A DNA stretch of 64,000 nucleotides from Oopsacas minuta (lineage: Eukaryota; Porifera; Hexactinellida; Lyssacinosida; Leucopsacidae). Of this stretch, positions 38,140 to 49,300 are shown in pieces. The DNA is taken from positions 744,001 through 808,000 of the forward strand of contig JAKMXF010000033.1 of assembly GCA_024704765.1 (NCBI GenBank). The letters are read 5' to 3'. The notes under the pieces were generated by a model. It was given only the letters and a program-made list of their open reading frames with translations. It was not told where the DNA came from and did no database searches. The first letter of the stretch is position 1, and the number at the start of each line of letters is the position of its first letter. The translations under genes were made by a program, and so were the position numbers.

Positions 38140-39222
38140 ATGAATAGCAAAATAATTGCCTTGCTACTTGTAGCGAACTTTATTAGCAGTTTCGCTAGCC
38201 CCTTACCACAAAACATACAATGGGATGAAGCAATGCTTGGATTCCCTCAACCAGACGGAAACCTACACATCTATGCTATACCAGTTGGTAACGGTGATGC
38301 TACCTTCATTCAGTGTCCAGGTGGTGAAATCATTATTCACGATATGGGACAAGAAAGTGGCAACCAATCTGGCTGGACTCCATCCATGGTCCGTAGCTAT
38401 CTACTAAGTCAGATCCACAAGGTCAGGGCTATCATCATCTCTAACCCCACTGAGGATCATTACAATTACATTTCAACGGTGCTAGCCACCAATGAAGGTG
38501 TTGGTCCAGAACTGCAACAAATAGTTGTAGCTGGAACCAAGAGTGATTATGATAACGAAGGAATCCAAGGCTTCCTCAATAGCTACTCACATATCGTAGA
38601 ATACGTCAACGGTGGAGACCCATGCATAAGTGACTGCCCTAATACACCACCTATGTGCGATAAATACGGAAACTATCAAGTTGAATTGAAATACCTGGCA
38701 GCTAACGTTGGTAACAATAAAAATTCCAAGTCAATCACCTTACAAGTTATTACCAAGAACTTTAAACTCCTTCTTCCAGGAGATTTCAAAGGTGAAGATA
38801 TCGAAAAACTTATCACACAGGAGTGGAATGCAAAAGGAGAAAGTCTAGCCTCCACCCATTACAAAATCTCCAACCATGGACAAGTTGGATCTAGCAACAG
38901 TTTAAGCTGGCTACAGGAGATCCAACCCCAGTACGCATTCAGCAGCAATGCCTATCCTACCAAATACGCTATCAATCCCACTTGTACCATTTACACCCGT
39001 CTGCTGGCAGTAGGGTCACTCGATAAGCGAAGCTCTTCAGGTGTGTACGCATGCTACAATACACAAGACGATTACCCACATGTTCAACAATATAAGAACT
39101 TTGTCTATGACCTATTCACTACAGCCCCTACATCTAGCACTACTGAGCTACTCAAGATCTCTGTATCTCTCTGTGATGATGACGTAGAGACAGAAATGAA
39201 AGCAATCCCTAATCCCTTCTAA
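38140..39222 (+). CDS. Secreted metallo-beta-lactamase-fold protein, degenerate metal site
   Basis: 360 residues. Signal peptide at 1-20 (MNSKIIALLLVANFISSFAS). The core resembles the C-terminal hydrolase domain of ComEC-type proteins: IYAIPVGNGDATFIQCPGG (44-62) then EIIIHDMG, the motif II region ISNPTEDHYNYI (100-111), LLLPGDF (211-216) and THYKISNHG (239-247). In the family, motif II is normally HxHxDH; here only Asp106 and His107 remain, Asn102 and Thr104 replacing the first two histidines. Asp215 and His246 are kept. So it may bind one metal or none and act as a binding protein. C-ending codons look commoner than in neighbours. Four cysteines lie at 162-173. Transfer from bacteria is possible but not shown. 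Confidence 0.7.
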   Translation: MNSKIIALLLVANFISSFASPLPQNIQWDEAMLGFPQPDGNLHIYAIPVGNGDATFIQCPGGEIIIHDMGQESGNQSGWTPSMVRSYLLSQIHKVRAIIISNPTEDHYNYISTVLATNEGVGPELQQIVVAGTKSDYDNEGIQGFLNSYSHIVEYVNGGDPCISDCPNTPPMCDKYGNYQVELKYLAANVGNNKNSKSITLQVITKNFKLLLPGDFKGEDIEKLITQEWNAKGESLASTHYKISNHGQVGSSNSLSWLQEIQPQYAFSSNAYPTKYAINPTCTIYTRLLAVGSLDKRSSSGVYACYNTQDDYPHVQQYKNFVYDLFTTAPTSSTTELLKISVSLCDDDVETEMKAIPNPF

Positions 39223-39422
39223 AGAGGGAGGTTTTATACAAACATACTTATTCACTCATCTCTCACACTAATGCATCACTACACATCATTGAGTACTTTG
39301 ATTATATTTTTACGTGTTTAGTTTAGGCGTTATGTTATCTTGTTTATAAATAATTATCATGTAAATGAATTTATGTTAGAAATTGATTCGTGAAAGGAGT
39401 ATTTGCAAGAAATTAGTTATCA

Positions 39423-39428
39423 ATAAAG
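39423..39428 (+). terminator. Poly(A) signal AATAAA
   Basis: AATAAA about 200 bases beyond the stop of the secreted protein gene, on its strand. A plausible 3' end; AT-rich DNA makes chance matches common. Confidence 0.3.
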
Positions 39429-39818
39429 TGAATAATCAGGTTGTAGCGGTTCTAGTAATCAATGAATCTTGGCCACTATTAGTTGGGAGCTTGTTTAGCT
39501 CCTAGGGTCATATAACCATGTCGTCTTTCTTATTCCGAAGAGAATATAACTTAATTGCTACTTGCAGTTGGCGTCATGAGGGTCTTCTAAAGAGATATAC
39601 AATAAATTCGTTTTGAACAACAAGTATATTATTAGACACATTAATCTATCGTATATTGCTGCTGCTGCTGTACTTTCGATATCTAAATCATTCAATTTAT
39701 TAATAAACTAAAAAAGAAAATTCCAAATAATACAAAATTAATTAATTTTATTTCGATAATAACTCAATTATTCCTGAACAAACAAGCAAATATCAATTGA
39801 ATAATCAGAATCAAATAA

Positions 39819-40349
39819 TTAAGATCTGATTTGAGTGCTAGTAGCTCCTGCTATGACAAGCACAATAACAGTGATAACAACAGCTAGAATAATAAATGGT
39901 AGCCATGTCTTGAGTACTCCCCCTATTCCTGTGTATTTACCTCTGAAGAACATAGAAAATCCTAGTATAAACATGTTCCAGTGAGTAGAGCTATCATAAT
40001 GCATTAGATTGAGTGACATGGCTACATGAGAATGACAGTTGTCACAACATAAGTTATGCATTCGTTTCTTGTATTCCTCAGATGCATTGTGTACAGCTTG
40101 ATCCCAGTCAGACCTAGCTTTATGAGGAGAGTACTGGAGATAGCGAGTAGGTCTTCCAAATGCCATGTTATCCTCACTAACTGTGTAAGGACCAGCGAAG
40201 TCACGTATTACACCAGCTGATGTACATATACCCATATGGCCAATGAAGGGAAATAGCCAGGTTAGGAGTGGAATAGGAGTCCATACGATGCAGAATGGGA
40301 ATCGGTCTCTTTTAAAATCTATTTGCCCCATAGTCTCAGACTCTATCAT
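39819..40349 (-). CDS. TMEM222: Transmembrane protein 222
   Basis: Conserved eukaryotic membrane protein of unknown biochemical role (DUF778 family). 176 residues. Near-diagnostic motifs: FPFCIVWTPIPLLTWLFPFI, GHMGICTSAGVIRDFAGPY, VSEDNMAFGRPTRYL, YKKRMHNLCCDNCHSHVA. The conserved Cys/His cluster (CCDNCHSH) and the GHxGI...DF elements are kept. A C-terminal hydrophobic helix (LPFIILAVVITVIVLVIAG) anchors it. Single exon; Met7 is an alternative start. Confidence 0.95.
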   Translation of the reverse strand: MIESETMGQIDFKRDRFPFCIVWTPIPLLTWLFPFIGHMGICTSAGVIRDFAGPYTVSEDNMAFGRPTRYLQYSPHKARSDWDQAVHNASEEYKKRMHNLCCDNCHSHVAMSLNLMHYDSSTHWNMFILGFSMFFRGKYTGIGGVLKTWLPFIILAVVITVIVLVIAGATSTQIRS

Positions 40350-40984
40350 TCAATATAAGCTATATATACAAAAGATTGATGTATATTTGTGTGCAGTACT
40401 GATTGAGGAACTGGTTCGAGCAACAGATGTAAAATTAACAATATGTACGAGATTGAACTAGTTCTAGTAAACAGGATCTTTTAGTGAGAAATCGAAAATT
40501 AGTATCTTTTAAAATTTCCAAATGGCAGTGATTACTTGCAAATTGATACTAAGTGCACGATGCAGTACAAGTTCTGATCGGTTATTCGAACTCGTTGGGA
40601 TGATCCTAAATATAATTCATTTACATGCACTTATTAAGATTACGAGTGTATGTGACCATTTTCACTTGAACAAACGTGAAATACTCACTAAACTAATGCA
40701 TAATGGCATGAATTTTTTGCTCCATAGTGAACCTACAGCTAACAGCTACATATACTTTGCACAAGAATAGTCCATTCAATTAAAACTATAAAGAAAGAGC
40801 ATTATTAAGTGATTTCAATTAATAAACACAAAAAGTATATGAAATATATTAATAAAATACTAGAAATAACTAAAAAATATAAATAATTGAGTTAATATAA
40901 AAGTGCAAACGGGTCGCCTTCTGAGAATGAAGAGATTCAGAGCCTAATAAGTAGAAAATTGATTACAAATAAAACGTAGATCTA
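40350..40984. other. Spacer downstream of the first filamin gene
   Basis: An 82-codon plus frame at 40,522-40,770 has no recognisable family. The rest is AT-rich. Nothing else seen. Confidence 0.4.
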
Positions 40985-43351
40985 TTACATATAGCCGTAA
41001 GGATTGTACTGGGGAGCATACTGTGGGTATTGCTGGTACATATAAGGATTAGCTGCTGGATAGCCATACATCACCTGTTGAGGAGCAGTCATAACACGTC
41101 TATGCTGTTGTCTACTACTGTATTGATGACCATCTGCTGCACCAAAGCTAGACTGACGAACACGAATTGATTTGCCTTTCTTTTCTTTCTTGTATGACTT
41201 GCCTTTCTGCTCGGAACCCTTAAACCAGCCGAACCCTTTCTTCTTCGTTTTCTCGTTGCCAGAACCGCCGTCTCCTTGCACGTAGAAGTTATCATCTATC
41301 TGTCTCTGTGTCAGACTCTGAGTAGAGTATATTCCAGATGATCTGTTGAAGGGGAAAAAGTTTGGGCCTTGCGGTTGTCCGTATACAGGAGCCTGATTCT
41401 CAAACTCATTAAGAGGTCCCTGGTTTTCCGACATGGCGATCCGTCTCCGCTGAGCTCGCGAAAAGTCTTCATCGTACTCATCATCATAGTCATCATCCAT
41501 AATCTCTACACGGAAGGGACTACCCGGCACGTGCTCCCCTGACCAACGAATAGATATGGTATATATACCAGGAAGGGAGGGGTCATATCTCCCCAGTAAG
41601 ATACGTGGCTGTGTGTCATCTGCTGCATAAGCATCTATCTTGAATGCTCCCTTTATACCATGCACTCGGACAATCAGTGTACCGATACCAGCATTCTTAG
41701 TGTCAATAGTGAACTCTCCTGTACCGTTAGCCATACCGTCCTCTAGTCCTGGTCCGTATGCTCGTACCTTGGATGCGTCAGGCCCCTGGAACACCTTGAT
41801 TAGGAATGGACTCCCAGGGATATGTGCATCACCCCACCTAACTGCTATCTTGTATCGTCCCATCTGTGGAGCATCGAACTTCACAGAATACACTCCCGTC
41901 CCGTCATCTGCCATAAATACACGGCCAGTAGAGTTATCGGGTTGTTTAAGCTTGGTGTTCAGCTGTGAGGCACCAGCCTGCCTCGTGTCTACATTGAATT
42001 CCAAAGTCTGTCCAGTTGTGTGAGTGAAGTCTGGATCTAGAGCAGAGCCGTAAGCTCTACAGAGGTCAGCTCTAGCAGGAGGAATAGCAGTTACGTTAAA
42101 CGGAGATCCTGGTATAGGCTTCTTAGCCACTGTAATACTGATTTGATATAATCCTGGTGTAGGGACAGTGTACGTAGCTGCATAAGAGCCATCCATTTGA
42201 TCGATAATATTGAAATTACAGTCTAAAGCATGTTTATTATTGTCAGAGATTTCTACAGCTAAATGCTTGTTCTTAACCATCTCTGCTTGATTAGTTACTA
42301 CTGTGAATTGTACAGGAATAGTAGCCTGACATTTCTTTAGTCCTTCACCATAAGCACTGCACATATTGGCATTAGCAGCAGGGTTTATGTCCGCTTCAAA
42401 TGGGGAGCCTGGTATCTGAGCCTTCCCCCAGTAGATCTCTATCTCATGGAATCCTACCTCATAGGGGATAAATTGTGCTTTGAATGTTCCCTGACTTAAT
42501 TCCTCTAGCTCCACGTGAGGAGTAGTAGTAGCTCCTTTAGCAACTATGCGAGGGTGCACATTACCAGCATACCTCCCCTGTACTGTCATCTCGAAGGGTT
42601 CCCCTACTTTACCCTCCTTAGTGGATAGGTGACGTCCGTATGCACTAGCCTTAGATGCGTCACAGACTGAAAACTTGAATGGACTCTGAGGAATAGAGAG
42701 ACCTGACCAGGTGACGTTAACTTTAATATCACCAACTTCTTTAGGATGAAGTTTAAGGAAGGTCGAGCCAGATTCTGCATCGATAAAGTCAGCGTCTAAG
42801 ATACGGCCCTGAGAGGATTTAGCAATTAGATGGCCTGGACCAACACCATATGACTTGAAGAATATTTCATCGGATTCTTTCACCTGTAGAGCAGTCGGTA
42901 CCTGTCCTAACAGCTGTAGCTTGGATGGATCAGCTGCTTGTATCGTGTAGGGAGATCCCGGTATATTAGCTCCTGTATATAGACCGAATACAGTGTAGTT
43001 ACCCTGGTCAGGAGGAGTGAATTTAACAGCTACACTGTTAGCATCAAATGGTTGTATTTTCACAACTGGGTCTTTGGAAGGACCTTGAATTGTTATCTTA
43101 ACCTCTCGTACATTTTTTGCACCTGAAACGAAAAATTTACATTCTTCGCCTACTCGTACTACGGCTCCTTCTTCTACAATCTCTCCTGTCATTCTCAGAC
43201 CTTTAGCCTTACGATCTGATAGCTTGATTGACCAGAGTAGACATGCGACTACTATTTCATCTATCTCAGGATTAGTGAACTCCTTAGCAGATACCAGACA
43301 GGATATGCCTAGGTTATCTTCTGCGATCTGAAATATGCGTTTACAGTTCTC
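40985..43351 (-). CDS. Filamin-type gene 1, exon 4 (CH3 end, Ig repeats, tail)
   Basis: Begins ENCKRIFQIAEDNLG after tttgtag, finishing CH3, then six immunoglobulin-like filamin repeats. The last ~130 residues are a basic segment (KTKKKGFGWFKGSEQKG) and a Tyr/Pro/Gln-rich end, with no typical dimerisation repeat. Confidence 0.88.
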   Translation of the reverse strand, partial: ENCKRIFQIAEDNLGISCLVSAKEFTNPEIDEIVVACLLWSIKLSDRKAKGLRMTGEIVEEGAVVRVGEECKFFVSGAKNVREVKITIQGPSKDPVVKIQPFDANSVAVKFTPPDQGNYTVFGLYTGANIPGSPYTIQAADPSKLQLLGQVPTALQVKESDEIFFKSYGVGPGHLIAKSSQGRILDADFIDAESGSTFLKLHPKEVGDIKVNVTWSGLSIPQSPFKFSVCDASKASAYGRHLSTKEGKVGEPFEMTVQGRYAGNVHPRIVAKGATTTPHVELEELSQGTFKAQFIPYEVGFHEIEIYWGKAQIPGSPFEADINPAANANMCSAYGEGLKKCQATIPVQFTVVTNQAEMVKNKHLAVEISDNNKHALDCNFNIIDQMDGSYAATYTVPTPGLYQISITVAKKPIPGSPFNVTAIPPARADLCRAYGSALDPDFTHTTGQTLEFNVDTRQAGASQLNTKLKQPDNSTGRVFMADDGTGVYSVKFDAPQMGRYKIAVRWGDAHIPGSPFLIKVFQGPDASKVRAYGPGLEDGMANGTGEFTIDTKNAGIGTLIVRVHGIKGAFKIDAYAADDTQPRILLGRYDPSLPGIYTISIRWSGEHVPGSPFRVEIMDDDYDDEYDEDFSRAQRRRIAMSENQGPLNEFENQAPVYGQPQGPNFFPFNRSSGIYSTQSLTQRQIDDNFYVQGDGGSGNEKTKKKGFGWFKGSEQKGKSYKKEKKGKSIRVRQSSFGAADGHQYSSRQQHRRVMTAPQQVMYGYPAANPYMYQQYPQYAPQYNPYGYM

Positions 43352-46300
43352 CTACAAATTAGAAGTGGTATATAATTAACAGTCACTTTCGGAATGATCA
43401 GATTTGTAAACTCAGGTCATTTCCCGAGGTTAGTTAAAAATAAAAATTTGTTGAAAAGGCTAGCTTCTTCTAAGACTGTCTACAGAGTAAATAACTTCCT
43501 TTAGAGTTTAAATATTTGAAATTAATTCAGATTAATTTGGGCCAAAATAAAAGAATACAAATATATGAAATCCTCCAATAAGAATTTCTATGAATTATGA
43601 GAATATACTCAGTAAACAGTAGGTAGTTACATGTTATTGTTAAGAGATAACTCACAACTGCATTCTCTTTCTTATAGTCTGCGAAGTCAGCCGCTAGATC
43701 GTGATATATCCTGTTGATGAGAAGAGCTAGATTAGTACCATCATTCCAGTCTGTAGTGAAATTAGTAATCTTCTTTTCAGGGAGCTTCTCTTGTAGCCAT
43801 TTCATCAGACGCTCATTTGCAGGTCCGAAGTAGTAGGATATATATGTCATTACACTAAGCTCATCTATCATAGGATTGTTTATGTCTGCTGGAGATACGA
43901 TCTGTGGAACCTGTATAAGGGAAAATACAATTAAAGATTGAGCTAATAATATTTTGTATTAAAATCTATATTATTAATCTCAGTTCTTGCTGCCTGTTTG
44001 TTTGGACGTTGTCAAGGATAGGATTCATGATATTCTATATGATTCTGAATTTAGCAATTCCTAGGTGCACAATTTGAATGACTCATATGTAAAATTAATT
44101 GTTGTTTATTTGTACATAAAGTAAACAAATAATTGAAATCTGATAACCTACGTAGAGACTTGCTTGTTAATATGGATTTCAAACAGAACGGAATTCGCAT
44201 AATAATAATATTTGTATATACCTTGAGATGCTTCTCAGCTAGATCCATACCAAGTATACAATTCTCCAGACCATTGGACTTGTCTAGACCCATATGGTCC
44301 GAACACACCCCTAGTTTAATTTGATCAACTAGTCCACATATTGCTTTACCGTTATTCCAGTCACTGGTGAAGTTTGTAATCCTGTACATAGGTATCTGTA
44401 TGTTGATCCAAGCCAGCATAGCTTTCTTGGTAGAAACCTTCTTCCCGGAACTCTTGATTTGATAGGTTTTGATTAGAGTCCATACTAGACCCAGGATAAG
44501 TTTCTGATTTCCGTCATACACGTCTTCAGGACCTGTTTAGGGTATAATTGTAGAGTTAATACATTCTATCGTATTATATGAGTAAGGGAGTCATCTCAAG
44601 GTATGTAATTGTTCAGTCTCGAAAGGTATATGTACTCGAGTGGAGGCTTTCCCCACAGGTGGACAATACGTAAAGACATTGTGTAGTAATATATACACAA
44701 GCAGATTTCTCACAAATCAGAGTACGTAGTTTAACATATACGTACTAGCATGTTAGTAGTTTGCAATCATGAAAATACAGTCAACTCCCGTCATATCGAA
44801 GCTCAAAGGACCGCGATAATTACTTCAATATAAGCTGAGCTCGATATAAACCGTTATAATAGCATAAAGTATACAAGATTTATTCTATTATAACGGTTTG
44901 GGATCAAATTCGTATAATTATAGACTTTGATGTAAGCTGGTATTCCGATATAGGAATTGACTATATGTATTGGGAAATTTGCGGTGTAAACATAAACAAC
45001 AACAAACGCATAATACAATTAAGAGGTTTAATCATATAGATTAGAGAGAACTCATTAGTCAGTATAGAGGGATATAATTACCTTTTAATTAACAACAGGA
45101 GTATTTCCATAATATTCTACTGCGAATACTAACAGAGATATAGCATTACCAAACATAACAGTTAGAGTAAGACACATCATACTAATAGATGCTACAATAG
45201 AAAGACGTATAGCCAAGACTCCTCTATCAGAAATAGCATAGAACATATAACAATCAGGATACAACATCCTACAGCCAATCCCTATATCTCTAGCTCTACA
45301 GAGATCAGCTGTTAGATCAGCTGTATCTATTTCAAACGTATCATAATACTTATCAGATACAATACGAGGTAGTTTCAATATAACAGGCAGAGTATAACAG
45401 ATAACGAATAAATGCTGTATATTCAATACTAACCAAATGCTCATATAGACTAGTCCTATAATCGCAGAGATAAAATGAAGGAAGATTAATACGACACAGA
45501 ATAGAAGAGATATTGTGTAAATAATAACAAGAATATTCGTGAATATACAGAACCGTAAACAGGTCTGTGGATATAATTTCTACTCTTGATTATGATTTGG
45601 TTGCTCTGTGTAAGAACATTATCTAACAAGATATCTATGTAGATAGAAACGATAGTTTTCTTCGCTTCATTTCTCACTATTTCCACAGGATTAATTTCAG
45701 ATAAGTCATCACTTTCGATAGAGTCAGCCATTATTCCAAAATTCATAAATTTAAGTATTGACTATTGCTCAATACATACAATTTTGTACAAAAGATTGGG
45801 TAAACAATAGCTAATACCTACAGTCAATGGGTCATGGGTGAATTGTGATATAACAGATATGTGTACATCCATCCTTATAGAAAATGTACGTCATAATGTA
45901 TTTCCATAAAGTATATACTTGTATATTATTGTCACTGTATATGTAGCTGATATGTATTTTCACATTACATATTTAAAGGTAATTATAGTAGCTGCATTAA
46001 TATCGTTATGGATTGTGTAATGAGGAGGCTGTCTTCTTGTGGCAGATAAGTAGGCCTATTTATTACTTATAATACCAGGAGAATATAGGAAATATGGCCC
46101 ATCATGACTACAGCAATCAACTCCAAGAATGTACTACGTGCGCAATACGGTGGAACAGATTTGACTGGGGTGAGAAAGAACCATGTAGAAGTACGAGGAA
46201 TAGGAAGGACAGTTTTCTTGAGAGATTCTTGCTATGCAAGAACAAATCATTTCATAAAGGAGACTCAGCCCTACAGTACATCTACACTACACCGTTTCTG

Positions 46301-49300
46301 GTACTTCCCCTGTGCTCGCTGGTTTTTCCTAGCCTGTGCTGTGGTATCTCTAGCAAGTGTTGCAACTCTGTACATAGCTGCGCCACTAGCTGTTGTCATG
46401 CTAGTATGGTTAGTAATACTATGTCAGCATTGTGTTGTTAGCTGCTGTACAATACCACGTGTATTAAGACAGCCTGTAATAGTTGGACAGCAGAAACTGA
46501 ACCAGCTGTACGAAGTGCGAGTAGAACAGCTGACAGGCGTTCTACTGCAAGCACATGAAGCAGGGATAGGTTACGTAGAGGCTAGGACAGGTATGGTTAA
46601 ACTACAGACATTCTCACCAAGAGCTGTTGGACACATGCAACGAGCTAGAGTATATTCCATGATAATGTTCATGATAGCATTCGTATTGTTCTTATACTCA
46701 GCAGGGAGTGCTGCTGGATTGGGATGGAATAAGTACTCAGACCAAATAAGTAAAAAGTATTGTGAATCACTGAAGTATGACTGTGTATCCTGTCTCAATG
46801 GTACTGCTAAGACGATTAATATATTATTCATACATTATGAGATTCAGTGTGCATTCACACTGGAATCAGGGGTTGAGTGTCTAGGGGGATGTGGAGTACT
46901 GGAGGATGGGTCAGAAGATTATGCTGAGAGAGCGTATACACATGTGTCTAGCTGTGAGCATGAATGTGTAAGTGATGCTAAACAATTAATGGACTGTACT
47001 AAAGATCAAGCAGATAGAGTGTGTGGGGTAGAGCAACAGTATAATTAACAGCAAAAGATTACAAGGATAAAATAACTTATGTATTGAGTAAGTGTATAAC
47101 TGATGACCTAACATATACAGGATATAGTAGTAAGATACGTATATTCCTAATTATTTGTAATACCCCATAAATTTGAAATCAGCAATCAACAGCCCATTGA
47201 AAAGTGATTACAATTATTAGATTTATAAAGTGGGATATTCAATTGGAGACATGGGAGCTTAGCATTAAAAGTAAAGCGACCAAATTTTCTCTGTATCAAT
47301 TCTAAGCATAGTGTTTGCTTTAACTTAGGTGTTCGGAGAAACCGCCCTTTTCTAGAAAAGACCGGGGCAAGTGGAAAAACCCCCGCGTTTTTCCTGGTCT
47401 TTCTGTCATAATTATGTAACATATCCTAAAGCGCATTGAAAGATGCTGGGAAAACAATAACCATGCGGTAAGATGACACATGATATTGCTTCTAAATACA
47501 CAATTGCTTTTAGGGACATACATCTATGATGCAAGACTAAAATTTCTCAAGATTTTCAGTCTCTTGGATGTGATAATATTGTCATATACGGTCATCCTTT
47601 TCCGGGAGGAAAAACCCGTTTTTTCGAGGAGACTTGCTAAAGAGCATTCTTGCTAATAGCATAGATTACAAGAAATAGGTTTCGAGATAGTCCAAACACT
47701 TGGAAAGGCATAGTCATAGATAATCTGTAGTAAATAGAGAGCAACCCTTCTACTCTTCGATCCAAATAAATCCTCAGAATAATTGTCTACTATGTCATTA
47801 GCAGGATGACTGGTAAACTATTATAAATTTAATAACTAGCCTAGAGAATTGGGTTAATATTGTCAGTATGTAATTTGAATACAACACATACAATGTGTGT
47901 AAATATCGTTAAGATAACGCTTAGGAGGTTATGTGTATTAATATTACTGTTAAAGAAGTATTAAAAATGTAAACTAGAAGGATTCCGCAGCTGTGGAGTT
48001 GGATTATACAATGGTGGTTTATTCTAATCATTGTAGAAGAAGATTAAACATAAATATTCTACGTATTTAATACGATACAAATTAGAAGGCTCTTTTGAAA
48101 TGGAAGCTGCATATTAGTTGATGTGATGCATTGATTTGATAATAGAATTGTTAAGTTAGTCAGATATAATCAGGGAATTGACTCTATTATTGATTCATAC
48201 ACACTAAGGAAATAAAGTAAGATTGATTACTTAGAATCAAGGCAAGTGTGTTAAAATAATTTCTATTCTGTAACACTAAATGCTAAACGGGTACCGGGTG
48301 ACAGAAATGCTCATTTTTATCTGCACTTTGGCCCAAGTCCATATTCGTTGTGTACTTAACTATTTCTATCGAAATTCGGATTATGATTCTAGGTTGCAGT
48401 GTATAGTACTGTATTCAACAAATGGGTGAAAATAATACAACATGTCCCATGAATTAATGCCAGATAGCATATTTGGGTATAAAAGTAATATCATTGTATG
48501 ACGTATTTCTCCGAATAAGCGCGGGTAACGAAATCGACTAAACATTCGAAAATGTGCATTAGAAATGGCTAGTATCTTTCGGTTTCCCGGTATATACGGA
48601 TTTCTATGTTACCTAAACGTCCCCATTAAATGTCTATATGAATTTAGATATTACTTTAGTAGAGAGTTAAAAACACAAAATGTAACCGTAATAATTTAGA
48701 AATCAATAAACCAGTTGATGCTTTCAAATATCTGAAATGTTACAACAACTTATTTGTTGTAACATATTAAAGATTTGTAAGCATTCCTAATACAACTTGC
48801 ATAATTCTGTAATCGAGTCAGATTACACACAAATGGGTATATAGGCAATGAACTAAAAATTAAACAACATAAAATTCGGATTATGAACAGAAAATTTTAC
48901 ATCTTACTGCTCGTATCTACACTATTAGTCGTGTTGGGGGATTCCGCGGTATGTGAGAATGAAAATGTGCATTTCATAAGGGAAAACTTTCTGGTCTACA
49001 GGAACAACATTGATGCGGTTAATGACGGTTTGAAAATATGTAGCAAGGATCCGTCTTACCTTGATTTCATAACGCTTACGATACAGAACGAAGAATTAAC
49101 AGGAGACATATCTCTGGATATAGGGGATAACATAAAGTACCTTACGATAGACAAGAGGATCAGTCAAAATATTACAATAATGGTGCCACATATTCTTCCA
49201 AGCATATTGAGGCTAGAATTGAAATCACAAGAAAACTGGTTCATACTAAAAGATGAGGAAAATAATTTCTTCAAAAATTTCCCAAAATTGCAATACCTGG

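Noticed and set aside
46094-46441. 115-codon frame starting 10 bases before the membrane-protein ATG
   Set aside because: Overlaps the longer gene in another frame; Cys/Ser-rich out-of-frame reading of the helices. Kept only as a possible leaky-scanning start.
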